From NCBI GenBank assembly GCA_964648275.1, contig CAZYOB010000023.1, positions 1 to 12,798 on the forward strand: DNA of 12,798 bases, given 5' to 3'. Numbering within the stretch: the stretch's first letter is position 1; each line of letters opens with the position of its first letter. The position numbers and the translations under genes were made by a program. The stretch is from CAIQPO01 sp964648275 (GTDB taxonomy: Bacteria > Patescibacteriota > Microgenomatia > UBA1400 > MFAQ01). The notes beneath the pieces are model-generated. The model did not search any database and had not been told where the DNA came from. It saw nothing but the letters and a program-made list of their open reading frames with translations. Positions 1-5,242 of the stretch are shown piece by piece.

Positions 1-30
1 TTGATATTCTTGTGTTTTTGGAGGCAATAA

Positions 31-513
31 ATGAATAGCTTCTTTAGGACCTACGCCGTCGTGTGCTTCGGATTGGCAGCCCAGTCTTTGCTTAACATCG
101 TCATCTTAGCCTTATTTCCCCAGCTAAATGAGCTTGGACAGATTGTTTCGGTCATCTGGTTCATCTTTTCAGTAGTCTGGATCATGATGGCCAAATACCC
201 TTTCTTCAGGGGGATGTTCTATAACTCAATAATAATGGCATTTATGGTGCTCCTGACAGGATTACAACTGACCCTCGATGGGCAAGCCTGGTCTTTAGGG
301 TTCTACCTAGTCTTGGCCCTATTCTCTCTCATGCTGGTGGTGATCTTTAGCCCAGCCGAGCCTGATCCTGAGGAACTCCCAGCCTACACTTACACCTCAT
401 CCAAAAACTCTGCAGAATGTCCATACTGCGAGAGGACAATGCGTAAGGTAATGACTGAGGACGGGGAGTATGAGTACCACTGCCCAGGATGTGGCAGTAC
501 ACAACCGAACTAA
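31..513 (+). CDS. Four-helix membrane protein with C-terminal zinc ribbon
   Basis: 160 residues. Four hydrophobic segments are visible at about residues 7-29, 36-54, 62-81 and 87-106, followed by an acidic, proline-rich linker and a C-terminal CxxC...CxxC pair (C130/C133 and C151/C154, in CPYC and CPGC), the layout of a small zinc ribbon. The last helix should place the ribbon on one face of the membrane, probably the cytoplasm. The start is supported by GGAGG at 20-24, six bases before the ATG. A strong terminator follows at once, so the gene ends its transcript; anything upstream is outside the window. I do not recognise a named family. A zinc ribbon tethered to the membrane could bind nucleic acid or a protein partner, but nothing in the sequence decides this. 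The reading frame is convincing, the role is unknown. Confidence 0.8.
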   Translation: MNSFFRTYAVVCFGLAAQSLLNIVILALFPQLNELGQIVSVIWFIFSVVWIMMAKYPFFRGMFYNSIIMAFMVLLTGLQLTLDGQAWSLGFYLVLALFSLMLVVIFSPAEPDPEELPAYTYTSSKNSAECPYCERTMRKVMTEDGEYEYHCPGCGSTQPN

Positions 514-525
514 ATATGGACACGT

Positions 526-552
526 AAGGCACCTCAAAAGGGTGCCTTTTTT
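526..552 (+). terminator. Rho-independent terminator after the zinc-ribbon gene
   Basis: An 8-bp stem (AAGGCACC at 526-533 with GGTGCCTT at 541-548), a 7-base loop and a T run at 547-552. It starts 13 bases after the stop codon of the zinc-ribbon protein. Confidence 0.9.
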
Positions 553-563
553 AATGGCAAAAC

Positions 564-592
564 TTGACTTTTCGACTTATATATAGTAATAT
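564..592 (+). promoter_or_regulatory. Probable sigma-70-type promoter for the 54-residue peptide gene
   Basis: TTGACT (564-569), a 17-base spacer and TAATAT (587-592), located just after the preceding terminator. The implied 5' untranslated region of about 50 bases contains a short hairpin (CAGGC 612-616, loop TTCGT, GCCTG 622-626) and a clear SD site. The -35 is good, the -10 mediocre; overlapping TATATA-like hexamers make the exact -10 uncertain. Confidence 0.5.
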
Positions 593-650
593 ATATGGGC
601 TTAGTTAATGACAGGCTTCGTGCCTGAACTTTAAAATTAAGGAGCGTGAA

Positions 651-815
651 ATGCCCCCCAGCACCTTTGAAGAGCAAAAAAAGATGGAAGAAGCTGTTCG
701 ACGTCAGCGCAACCAGAGTAACCCATCGCCCGAGCAGCCACCCAAAAAGAAGGGCTGCTTTCCTTTGGCTCTAGCAATGCTCATCATCGTCCTGGTGATT
801 ATCATTATCATCTGA
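651..815 (+). CDS. 54-residue tail-anchored membrane peptide
   Basis: A short gene of 54 residues. The N-terminal two thirds are charged and soluble (Glu/Lys/Arg/Gln-rich at 7-20, Pro-rich at 25-31), then a KKKG basic patch at 32-35 and a hydrophobic tail at 37-54 made almost only of Leu, Ile, Val and Ala, ending in five isoleucines directly before the stop. This is a C-tail anchor with the N-terminus predicted in the cytoplasm (positive-inside patch). AAGGAG at 639-644, seven bases before the ATG, a promoter upstream and a strong terminator directly downstream argue that it is a real monocistronic gene. No family recognised. It could be a small regulator or partner of a larger membrane complex. 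Confidence 0.75.
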   Translation: MPPSTFEEQKKMEEAVRRQRNQSNPSPEQPPKKKGCFPLALAMLIIVLVIIIII

Positions 816-834
816 TTTTTCCACCCGGACACTT

Positions 835-867
835 CCCCACCTGAAATCAGGTGGGGTTTTTATTTTT
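835..867 (+). terminator. Rho-independent terminator after the tail-anchored peptide
   Basis: A perfect 10-bp stem (CCCCACCTGA 835-844 with TCAGGTGGGG 847-856), two-base nominal loop (in practice the stem opens slightly) and the T-rich run TTTTTATTTTT at 857-867. Confidence 0.92.
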
Positions 868-881
868 CCGAGGAGATGAAC

Positions 882-887
882 TACAAT
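882..887 (+). promoter_or_regulatory. -10 box (TACAAT) placing the Pmp3-like start at 894
   Basis: TACAAT lies exactly six bases before ATG 894, so transcription would begin at or next to the A of the ATG, giving a leaderless mRNA. No -35 match is evident. The alternative start at 876 has a GAGGAG touching the ATG with no spacer, which is a poor ribosome site. Confidence 0.45.
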
Positions 888-893
888 GAATTC

Positions 894-1142
894 ATGCCAA
901 GTAATATAAATATCAATATCGACATTGCGAGTATCCAAAGATTCATGGGTCAGTTGTCGGAGAGATTGAACAGACTTAGTCCCGGGGACATTGCACTGGT
1001 AATTGTCGCCTTGATGATGCCACCGATAGCAGTTTTACTCAAGGTTGGATTGACGACTCATTTTTGGATTAATGTCTTACTGACGATATTAGGTTTTATT
1101 CCCGGACAAATACATGGATTGTGGGTAGTTTTGTTTTTATAA
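894..1142 (+). CDS. Pmp3/YqaE-family (UPF0057) small membrane protein
   Basis: 82 residues from the chosen start. The second half matches the Pmp3/YqaE/stress-induced hydrophobic peptide pattern: a first helix ending in a PP pair and AVLLKVG, then a short loop with FWIN, then a second helix with LTILGFIPGQIHGLW. These two-helix proteins sit in the plasma membrane and in other organisms affect membrane potential or salt tolerance; the exact mechanism is not settled. Here the family domain is preceded by about 30 extra residues rich in Asn/Ile and then a basic amphipathic stretch (SERLNRLS), which is longer than in typical members of about 50-60 residues. An upstream in-frame ATG at 876 would add six residues; I prefer 894 because a -10 box sits six bases before it. 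The DUF5652-like gene follows 16 bases later. Confidence 0.8.
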   Translation: MPSNININIDIASIQRFMGQLSERLNRLSPGDIALVIVALMMPPIAVLLKVGLTTHFWINVLLTILGFIPGQIHGLWVVLFL

Positions 1143-1146
1143 GTAG

Positions 1147-1152
1147 TATTAT
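1147..1152 (+). promoter_or_regulatory. -10 box (TATTAT) six bases before ATG 1159
   Basis: TATTAT followed by exactly six bases and then the ATG of the DUF5652-like gene. There is no SD sequence before this start, which fits a leaderless transcript or a poorly translated second gene. No convincing -35. Confidence 0.4.
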
Positions 1153-1158
1153 TAAAGT

Positions 1159-1410
1159 ATGATCAATTTCACTTCTTCCTCTTTATTAAGGAGTCCCTTT
1201 CTTTACATGGTGGTGATTGCCGATCTGGTCTTGAGAGGCATAGCTTTATATAAGAGTGCCAGAAAAGGTCAGACAGCTTGGTTCGTGGCATTGTTGATAA
1301 TAAACAGTATGGGCATCTTGCCAATAATCTATTTACTGATCAACAAAGAATTAGTTTTTTCGCCGGCTGCAAAGCCCGCCAAAAAAGTTACCCATAAGGG
1401 AAAGAAATAA
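1159..1410 (+). CDS. DUF5652-like two-helix membrane protein
   Basis: 83 residues with two hydrophobic helices (about 14-29 and 40-62) joined by a basic loop (YKSARKGQTAW), and a highly basic tail (repeated Lys from residue 72) ending in KGKK. The second helix carries NSMGILPIIYLL, resembling the small DUF5652 proteins common in Patescibacteria, whose function is unknown. The basic loop and tail should both be cytoplasmic, so the protein would be a hairpin with both ends inside. It follows the Pmp3-like gene closely and could be co-transcribed with it, but it also has its own -10-like box. Recognition of the family is from memory of the motif and is moderate. Confidence 0.7.
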   Translation: MINFTSSSLLRSPFLYMVVIADLVLRGIALYKSARKGQTAWFVALLIINSMGILPIIYLLINKELVFSPAAKPAKKVTHKGKK

Positions 1411-1448
1411 AAAAAGCCAGGGCTTATGGACTTTAAGTCCTGCCTGGC
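1409..1448 (-). terminator. Terminator of the ABC exporter-acetyltransferase operon
   Basis: Read on the minus strand: GCCAGG at 1448-1443 pairs with CCTGGC at 1421-1416, with an inner GGAC/GTCC stem, then a run of seven Ts at 1415-1409. It lies 11 bases after the acetyltransferase stop. The hairpin is also present in plus-strand RNA from the convergent DUF5652-like gene but lacks a T run in that direction. Confidence 0.85.
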
Positions 1449-1459
1449 AAATATATCAC

Positions 1460-2113
1460 TTAGGGGAATTCAACTACGTTTCTTGCTTTTTCGAGAGCTA
1501 ATTGTGCTCTTTCAATTCCTGCTTCATAGAGTGAAGGAGTGCCTTCGGGGAACAGAAATGGTTGCATATCTGGATGAAGCCAAAGCAGGTAATGGGTTGA
1601 TAACCACTTGCCCGACCTTCTGGTCGAGCAAGGTTCGGTACCCCAGACCGTATAACCAACTTTCTCCAAAGCCCGCCGTGAAGCGACATTTTCGACACGG
1701 ACACTCGAGTTAATCTTCCAGCGGTTCAGGTAATCAGCAGCGAACAGAGTCCTGCCAAGATGGCAGTTTGAGGCAATACCTTTGCCCCACCAATTCGAGT
1801 CCCAAATGATGATCCCTGACGCACTGGAGTTGTCTCTGGCGCTCAGGCGATGTAGTGAGGTGATACCGATAGGAATATCTTCTCCGTTGTTGGTTAAGGG
1901 GACAATACACCAGGCCACGTCATCTTCCGATTTGCGTCGTTTCTCGTACCACTCAGTTTCATTCTCAAGGGTCTGAGCAAACAATCCTTTAGTAAAAAGG
2001 TGAATCTTCATCGATGAGAAGTGTTCGACAAGGGTGGGTAAATCTTCTTTGCGAAGTGCCCGAAGTTTTACCGGATATGTGCCGTTGATAATATGCATGG
2101 TTAATCCGAACAT
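1460..2113 (-). CDS. GNAT-family N-acetyltransferase (RimJ/RimL-like)
   Basis: 217 residues. It would transfer an acetyl group from acetyl-CoA to an amine on a protein or small molecule. The fold is seen from an N-terminal strand LRALRKEDLPTLVEHF (18-33), the acetyl-CoA loop region WWGKGIASNCHLGRTLF (108-124; the x-x-G-x-G/A pattern) and the C-terminal motif ENVASRRALEKVGY (141-154), typical of the Acetyltransf_3/RimJ-RimL branch. About 40 residues after the core form a helix of unknown role. The start has AGGAGG six bases upstream. It lies 11 bases downstream of the ABC exporter on the same strand and shares its terminator and attenuated leader, so it would be made only when the exporter is. 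Such pairing suggests joint detoxification of, or self-protection against, one compound, but the substrate cannot be read from the sequence. Confidence 0.88.
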   Translation of the reverse strand: MFGLTMHIINGTYPVKLRALRKEDLPTLVEHFSSMKIHLFTKGLFAQTLENETEWYEKRRKSEDDVAWCIVPLTNNGEDIPIGITSLHRLSARDNSSASGIIIWDSNWWGKGIASNCHLGRTLFAADYLNRWKINSSVRVENVASRRALEKVGYTVWGTEPCSTRRSGKWLSTHYLLWLHPDMQPFLFPEGTPSLYEAGIERAQLALEKARNVVEFP

Positions 2114-2124
2114 ATTTCCTCCTG

Positions 2125-3864
2125 TTAGTTTTCCGTCTGAAGCTGGACCATATGAGAGTACAGGCCATGGTTGTCAACCAACTGACCGTGAGTGCCTTCT
2201 TCAATTTTCCGACCCTGATCCATAACTGCAATCTTGTCGGCGATGTCCCAGATAGTAGAAAGACGGTGGGCAATGATGATGGCTGTCTTTCCGGTGAGGA
2301 TAGCGCGCATATTGGTTTGGATCTCTTTCTCGGTTATGGCGTCAACCGCACTGGTAGCTTCATCCAGAATTAAAAGCGGACGATCAGCGAGGATGGCCCG
2401 GGCGAGTGCGACGCGTTGCTTCTGACCGCCGGACAAGCGAACCCCTCGTTCACCAACTTGGGTATCGTAACCATCCTTGAGCGTAATAACAAAGTCGTGA
2501 ATACCAGCGAGTTTAGCTGCAGAGACCACTTCTTCCCTGGAAACTTCCGGCCGAGGAAAGGCGATATTATTGGCAATCGTATCGTCAAAAATGTAGACGT
2601 CGTCTCCTTGAGGAACATATGAAAATAGTTCCAATAACTGACGGCCATCCCATTCTTTGATGTCGATACCCCCTACCAAGATGCTGCCTTTTTGGCAGTC
2701 CACAAGCCGGGTGACTATCTTTCTTATTGTAGTTTTCCCGGCTCCTGAAGGGCCAACCAAGGCGACGATCTTGCCTGGTTCGACTTCGAGACTGAAGTCG
2801 TGCAAGGCTCCGTCATCCTCGGTGTATTCACCTTCGTAGGCAAAACAAACATCCCTGATACTAATGCCAATCGGACCTTCCGGAACTGTTTGAATAGTTC
2901 CGGATTCAACCGGTTCATTTTCATACAACAGATTGGCAAGCCTTGACGACCCTTCACTGCTTTCAGCAGCACGGTCCAGTAGTCTGGCAAAGCGCCAAAA
3001 GCTGGAAAAAAGTCTTTCCACCAACACACTGACAAATATCAGATTGGCTACGTCAATGCCACCCTGGGTCAGCTGGATTATCCACATGATGAGAATCAGA
3101 CGGCGAGCAATGGTAAGGGTGCGGATGCGCCATCGGTTGTATTTGAATATACCAAGACGATGCTCCTTGAGAGCTTGATCAATGATTCCGTCGTGAATTC
3201 TGGCTTGGTTTTCCAGAAGACGCTCCTGTTGACCAAACATAAGATTAGTTTCTACAGACTGAACCGACTCTATGGATTTATTCCACTCCTCTTCGTAATA
3301 GTCCTGACGACGGGCACGGAACGGTTGCTTCTCACGATTACCCTTGATGGTGAGTACGGAGAAGATGCCGAAAGTCACTATGGCGATCAGGGCAACGTAG
3401 GGACTGATGATAAAAAGTGGTATCAGGCTGATGATTGCTTGAATCAGAGTGGGAATAAATTCCCAACTGAGGACATCAATAATTTCCAGCGTTTTCCAGA
3501 CACCATCACCCACCTTTCCGACAAGTGTGCCGGAGTTGTGTTTATGATGCCAGGTGATATCCATTCTGAGGAATTTCTTAATCGCCGAAAGCTTGAGGAA
3601 GCGGTAAATGGGGTGATTGTGCCTGGTAATAACATGCCAATCGAAGGCATTATCAAGTCGCATGTTAATTTCATCAAAAAAGAGCAGGCAGACGACCACT
3701 ACTGCCCAGACGGCAGGCATAACTCCCTCTCCAAAGAGCCTGACTACGAGGCTAATTACATAGCTATTTGCCAGTTGGACAGACTCATAAAGAGCAGCTA
3801 GAAAGATGAACCACATGAAGGTTCGATGAAACGGAGTAAGAAGAACCCAGATTTTCTTAATCAT
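2125..3864 (-). CDS. ABC exporter half-transporter (fused membrane and ATPase domains)
   Basis: 579 residues. An N-terminal transmembrane domain (about 1-300, with hydrophobic stretches near 15-40, 50-62, 135-172 and 255-285) is fused to an ATPase domain. Visible motifs are A-loop Tyr343, Walker A GPSGAGKTT (371-379), Q-loop Gln419, signature LSGGQ (477-481), Walker B LLILDE (497-502) with catalytic Glu502, D-loop SAVD (505-508) and H-loop His533, all intact. It should work as a homodimer that pumps a drug, lipid or peptide outward. There is no N-terminal C39 peptidase domain, so it is not a self-processing bacteriocin exporter. SD AGGAGG lies just before the ATG. It is the first main gene after a leader with a peptide and a terminator, so it is likely controlled by attenuation; the GNAT gene follows. 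The substrate is unknown. Confidence 0.92.
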   Translation of the reverse strand: MIKKIWVLLTPFHRTFMWFIFLAALYESVQLANSYVISLVVRLFGEGVMPAVWAVVVVCLLFFDEINMRLDNAFDWHVITRHNHPIYRFLKLSAIKKFLRMDITWHHKHNSGTLVGKVGDGVWKTLEIIDVLSWEFIPTLIQAIISLIPLFIISPYVALIAIVTFGIFSVLTIKGNREKQPFRARRQDYYEEEWNKSIESVQSVETNLMFGQQERLLENQARIHDGIIDQALKEHRLGIFKYNRWRIRTLTIARRLILIMWIIQLTQGGIDVANLIFVSVLVERLFSSFWRFARLLDRAAESSEGSSRLANLLYENEPVESGTIQTVPEGPIGISIRDVCFAYEGEYTEDDGALHDFSLEVEPGKIVALVGPSGAGKTTIRKIVTRLVDCQKGSILVGGIDIKEWDGRQLLELFSYVPQGDDVYIFDDTIANNIAFPRPEVSREEVVSAAKLAGIHDFVITLKDGYDTQVGERGVRLSGGQKQRVALARAILADRPLLILDEATSAVDAITEKEIQTNMRAILTGKTAIIIAHRLSTIWDIADKIAVMDQGRKIEEGTHGQLVDNHGLYSHMVQLQTEN

Positions 3865-3905
3865 GAATTTTCCTCCTTTAATAATTTAAGGTGCTGTTTT
3901 TAGGC

Positions 3906-3932
3906 AATAAAAACGCCGCGTGTGCCGCGGCG
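3906..3932 (-). terminator. Intrinsic terminator in the leader of the ABC exporter operon (attenuator)
   Basis: On the minus strand, CGCCGCG (3932-3926), loop GCACA, CGCGGCG (3920-3914), then TTTTTATT (3913-3906). It lies between the 32-codon leader peptide and the exporter's SD, about 40 bases upstream of the exporter start. A terminator inside the leader, after a promoter and a short coding region, only makes sense if it can be switched off. Its 5' arm and loop can instead pair with bases inside the leader peptide gene. Confidence 0.85.
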
Positions 3933-3994
3933 CTTGAGTAGATTAAATATAATAATTTATATATACGCAAAAACCGAGGCACAATTTGAGCCTC
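3921..3994 (-). promoter_or_regulatory. Alternative RNA pairings: antiterminator and its competitor
   Basis: Three minus-strand segments can pair in exclusive ways. Segment 1 (3994-3990, GAGGC) pairs with segment 2 (3980-3976, GCCTC), giving a 5-bp stem with a 9-base loop. Segment 2 in extended form (3983-3974, TGTGCCTCGG) pairs with segment 3 (3930-3921, CCGCGGCACA) in nine of ten positions. Segment 3 is the 5' arm and loop of the terminator. So 1:2 permits the terminator, and 2:3 prevents it. Segments 1 and 2 lie inside the leader peptide gene, so ribosome position can choose between them. Base pairs were read by eye; no energies computed. Confidence 0.6.
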
Positions 3995-4055
3995 CATAAG
4001 CTTCAACAGGAAGCAAATCCTGAGAAACGAATATGTATTTAATGGTGTTTTCCAT
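3957..4055 (-). CDS. 32-residue leader peptide of the ABC exporter operon
   Basis: Starts MENTIKYIFVSQDLL, continues PVEAYGGSNC and ends ASVFAYI before TAA. It is the only sizeable reading frame between a good promoter (4080-4108) and the leader terminator. The coding segments that can form the antiterminator lie at codons 21-28. A ribosome halted around codons 17-20 would cover segment 1 and leave segment 2 free, while a ribosome at the stop codon would reach back to segment 2. This resembles the drug-sensing leader peptide bmrB ahead of the bmrCD ABC exporter of Bacillus subtilis in layout, not in sequence. There is no run of one amino acid's codons, so an amino-acid sensor is less likely than a stalling peptide. 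The SD is weak (AAGGA lies too far, about 19 bases upstream). An alternative is a small secreted peptide carrying GG and one Cys. Confidence 0.55.
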   Translation of the reverse strand: MENTIKYIFVSQDLLPVEAYGGSNCASVFAYI

Positions 4056-4079
4056 AATTTTGTCTTTTCAGACGTCCTT

Positions 4080-4108
4080 AAGATAACATAGTTATATAGG
4101 TCTGTCAA
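4080..4108 (-). promoter_or_regulatory. Promoter of the exporter leader
   Basis: On the minus strand: perfect -35 TTGACA (4108-4103), 17-base spacer, -10 TATCTT (4085-4080). Transcription would begin about 4073, some 18 bases before the leader peptide's ATG and about 140 bases before the leader terminator. Confidence 0.65.
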
Positions 4109-4133
4109 TAGCTGATTTTATGGGAGAAAGAAA

Positions 4134-4562
4134 TCAAATCAAGGAATCGATGTTGTTTTGTTCTTCTTGAATCATGTTTTTAAGAACTTCATCGGGCAAT
4201 TTATTATTGTTTTCTTCCGAAGCCAGCTGATTTTCCAGATGGACGATATTTATGCAGTGAATTTCAATTAATCTTTTTAGGCGATCATCTTTTTCTATTT
4301 TTGGAGAAAGAGAGATAGCTTCGATTTTTTTTCTTGCCTGCTCTTGTAGTCCGTCTATATATACCTCGGTGTTTTCGTTAAGCGGAAAGGATTCATCCTG
4401 AGCCGGATCCAACTCCCGAATATTTTTCATGACACTCATGCACTGATGTATGAGGTGTTGGGGAGCAAAGAGTGCTCCACCACAGCCGTCTATTTGACGG
4501 GAAATCAATCTTAAGTTTGAAGTGTGGATATCCAACTGAGCCTTTTCGTGAGAGTTTTCCAT
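4134..4562 (-). CDS. Hypothetical helical soluble protein
   Basis: 142 residues, no signal peptide or membrane segment, so probably cytoplasmic. The middle and C-terminal parts are rich in Glu, Lys, Gln, Asn and Leu/Ile with helix-friendly spacing (for example EQARKKIEAISL and DRLKRLIEIHCINIVHLENQL), suggesting a helical bundle. The N-terminal part has DGCGGALFAPQHLIHQC, with cysteines and histidines that could bind a metal, though no known spacing is met. No family recognised. The start has no SD; a TATACT box six bases upstream suggests a leaderless transcript starting at this ATG, although transcription could also arrive from the lipoprotein gene 42 bases upstream. No terminator is seen between this gene and the exporter leader promoter. 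Confidence 0.65.
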   Translation of the reverse strand: MENSHEKAQLDIHTSNLRLISRQIDGCGGALFAPQHLIHQCMSVMKNIRELDPAQDESFPLNENTEVYIDGLQEQARKKIEAISLSPKIEKDDRLKRLIEIHCINIVHLENQLASEENNNKLPDEVLKNMIQEEQNNIDSLI

Positions 4563-4568
4563 AGACGA

Positions 4569-4574
4569 AGTATA
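4569..4574 (-). promoter_or_regulatory. -10 box (TATACT) six bases before ATG 4562
   Basis: TATACT on the minus strand, exactly six bases before the start of the helical protein gene, which lacks an SD. No clear -35. Fits the leaderless pattern seen at several starts in this window. Confidence 0.4.
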
Positions 4575-4604
4575 TACTGTCCGACGATCGTAGCTCTCGG
4601 AGAA

Positions 4605-5177
4605 TTATTCCTGGTCTCCTTGGGATCCCTGGGGGAATAATTTTTGCAGTTCCGCGGGACTGAGATTTTGCATTTGAGAAGGATCTACGAAATTGACACT
4701 TGCGGGCGGAGCGAATTCAGAGTCAGACACGTTTCTTTGGGTGCAATCAAGCTTGTATTTTGTATCATCGTCGTAGGTGGTGGCTCTTTCTTGGGTATCA
4801 TTCTCCTGAACATCAGTTTCGACATCTCCGGGAGCGGGAGTTATTTCTTCCTGAGAAAGTTTCATTTTGAATCCAGTGGTCTGACCCTCTTCCCATGAGT
4901 AAATATAAGCGGTATCGTTAATCATCGTACCTTTTTTGCCTTCCGATAAATCGGTGCCGACAATTTTCATTTTCTCTCCTGCCAGAGTCATTTCTACTAC
5001 GGAGTTGTCGGTAAGATTGGTGATCCGGCAAAAAGCGGAGCCTCCTCTTTCAAGGATCTGAGATATTTTTTGGGCTTGTTGAGCTTGAGTATCGGTTTCG
5101 TTGCCTGGAACAATTGGTGAGGTGTTACAACCGGCAACTAGTATGGCGGCGGGAAGCAAGAGAGCTACTTTATTCAT
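4605..5177 (-). CDS. Secreted lipoprotein of unknown function
   Basis: 190 residues from the chosen ATG. A short basic N-terminus, a hydrophobic run (VALLLPAAILVA) and lipobox LVAG-C with Cys17 mark it as a lipoprotein, anchored outside the cytoplasmic membrane. After a Thr/Gln-rich linker comes a compact domain (about 40-115) with one Cys near its start (FCRITN), a region about lysines and glycine (GEKMKIVG), then TAYIYSWEEGQTTGFKMKL, an acidic Thr/Asp-rich stretch, and a second Cys (KLDCTQ) that may form a disulfide with the first. The C-terminal tail is Pro/Gln-rich. I recall similar unnamed lipoproteins in CPR genomes but no function. In-frame ATGs at 5189 and 5186 and a TTG at 5204 are possible starts, but the first overlaps the -10 box and the lipoprotein signal is complete from 5177. 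It is divergent from the lysyl-oxidase-like gene. Confidence 0.82.
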   Translation of the reverse strand: MNKVALLLPAAILVAGCNTSPIVPGNETDTQAQQAQKISQILERGGSAFCRITNLTDNSVVEMTLAGEKMKIVGTDLSEGKKGTMINDTAYIYSWEEGQTTGFKMKLSQEEITPAPGDVETDVQENDTQERATTYDDDTKYKLDCTQRNVSDSEFAPPASVNFVDPSQMQNLSPAELQKLFPQGSQGDQE

Positions 5178-5187
5178 ATTAATCATC

Positions 5188-5193
5188 ATTATA
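5188..5193 (-). promoter_or_regulatory. -10 box (TATAAT) for the lipoprotein gene
   Basis: A consensus TATAAT on the minus strand ten bases before the ATG at 5177, predicting a transcript with only about four untranslated bases and no SD. It overlaps the codon of the upstream ATG at 5189, which argues against that start. No -35 match at 17 bases. Confidence 0.5.
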
Positions 5194-5227
5194 CTATGTA
5201 ACAAATACTACATGGATGTTCTTATTT

Positions 5228-5236
5228 TGGTATGGT
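5228..5236 (+). promoter_or_regulatory. Extended -10 box (TGgTATGGT) six bases before ATG 5243
   Basis: TG at 5228-5229, one base, then TATGGT at 5231-5236, then exactly six bases to the ATG. Extended -10 promoters need no -35. It sits inside the longer reading frame that begins at ATG 5216, so that upstream start would lie before the transcript begins. Confidence 0.5.
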
Positions 5237-5242
5237 AGATAT

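Noticed and set aside
1426..1976. Two plus-strand frames of 95 and 64 codons
   Set aside because: Both lie opposite the GNAT acetyltransferase and have no recognisable content.
3160..3801. A 213-codon open frame on the plus strand
   Set aside because: It is antisense to the ABC exporter, whose motifs are unmistakable; its sequence shows no domain, no SD and is low in family-like features.
4000..4014. Small hairpin (GCTTC/GAAGC) within the leader peptide gene
   Set aside because: It does not interact with the terminator and a 5-bp stem with this composition can occur by chance; kept only as background structure.
3878..4108. A 76-codon open frame on the minus strand upstream of the exporter
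   Set aside because: It reads through the leader terminator hairpin and begins within the -35 box; the 32-codon frame in another phase fits promoter and attenuator better.
5216..5242. Longer start of the lysyl-oxidase-like gene at ATG 5216
   Set aside because: The extra nine residues have no SD upstream and contain the extended -10 box; the signal helix is complete from 5243.
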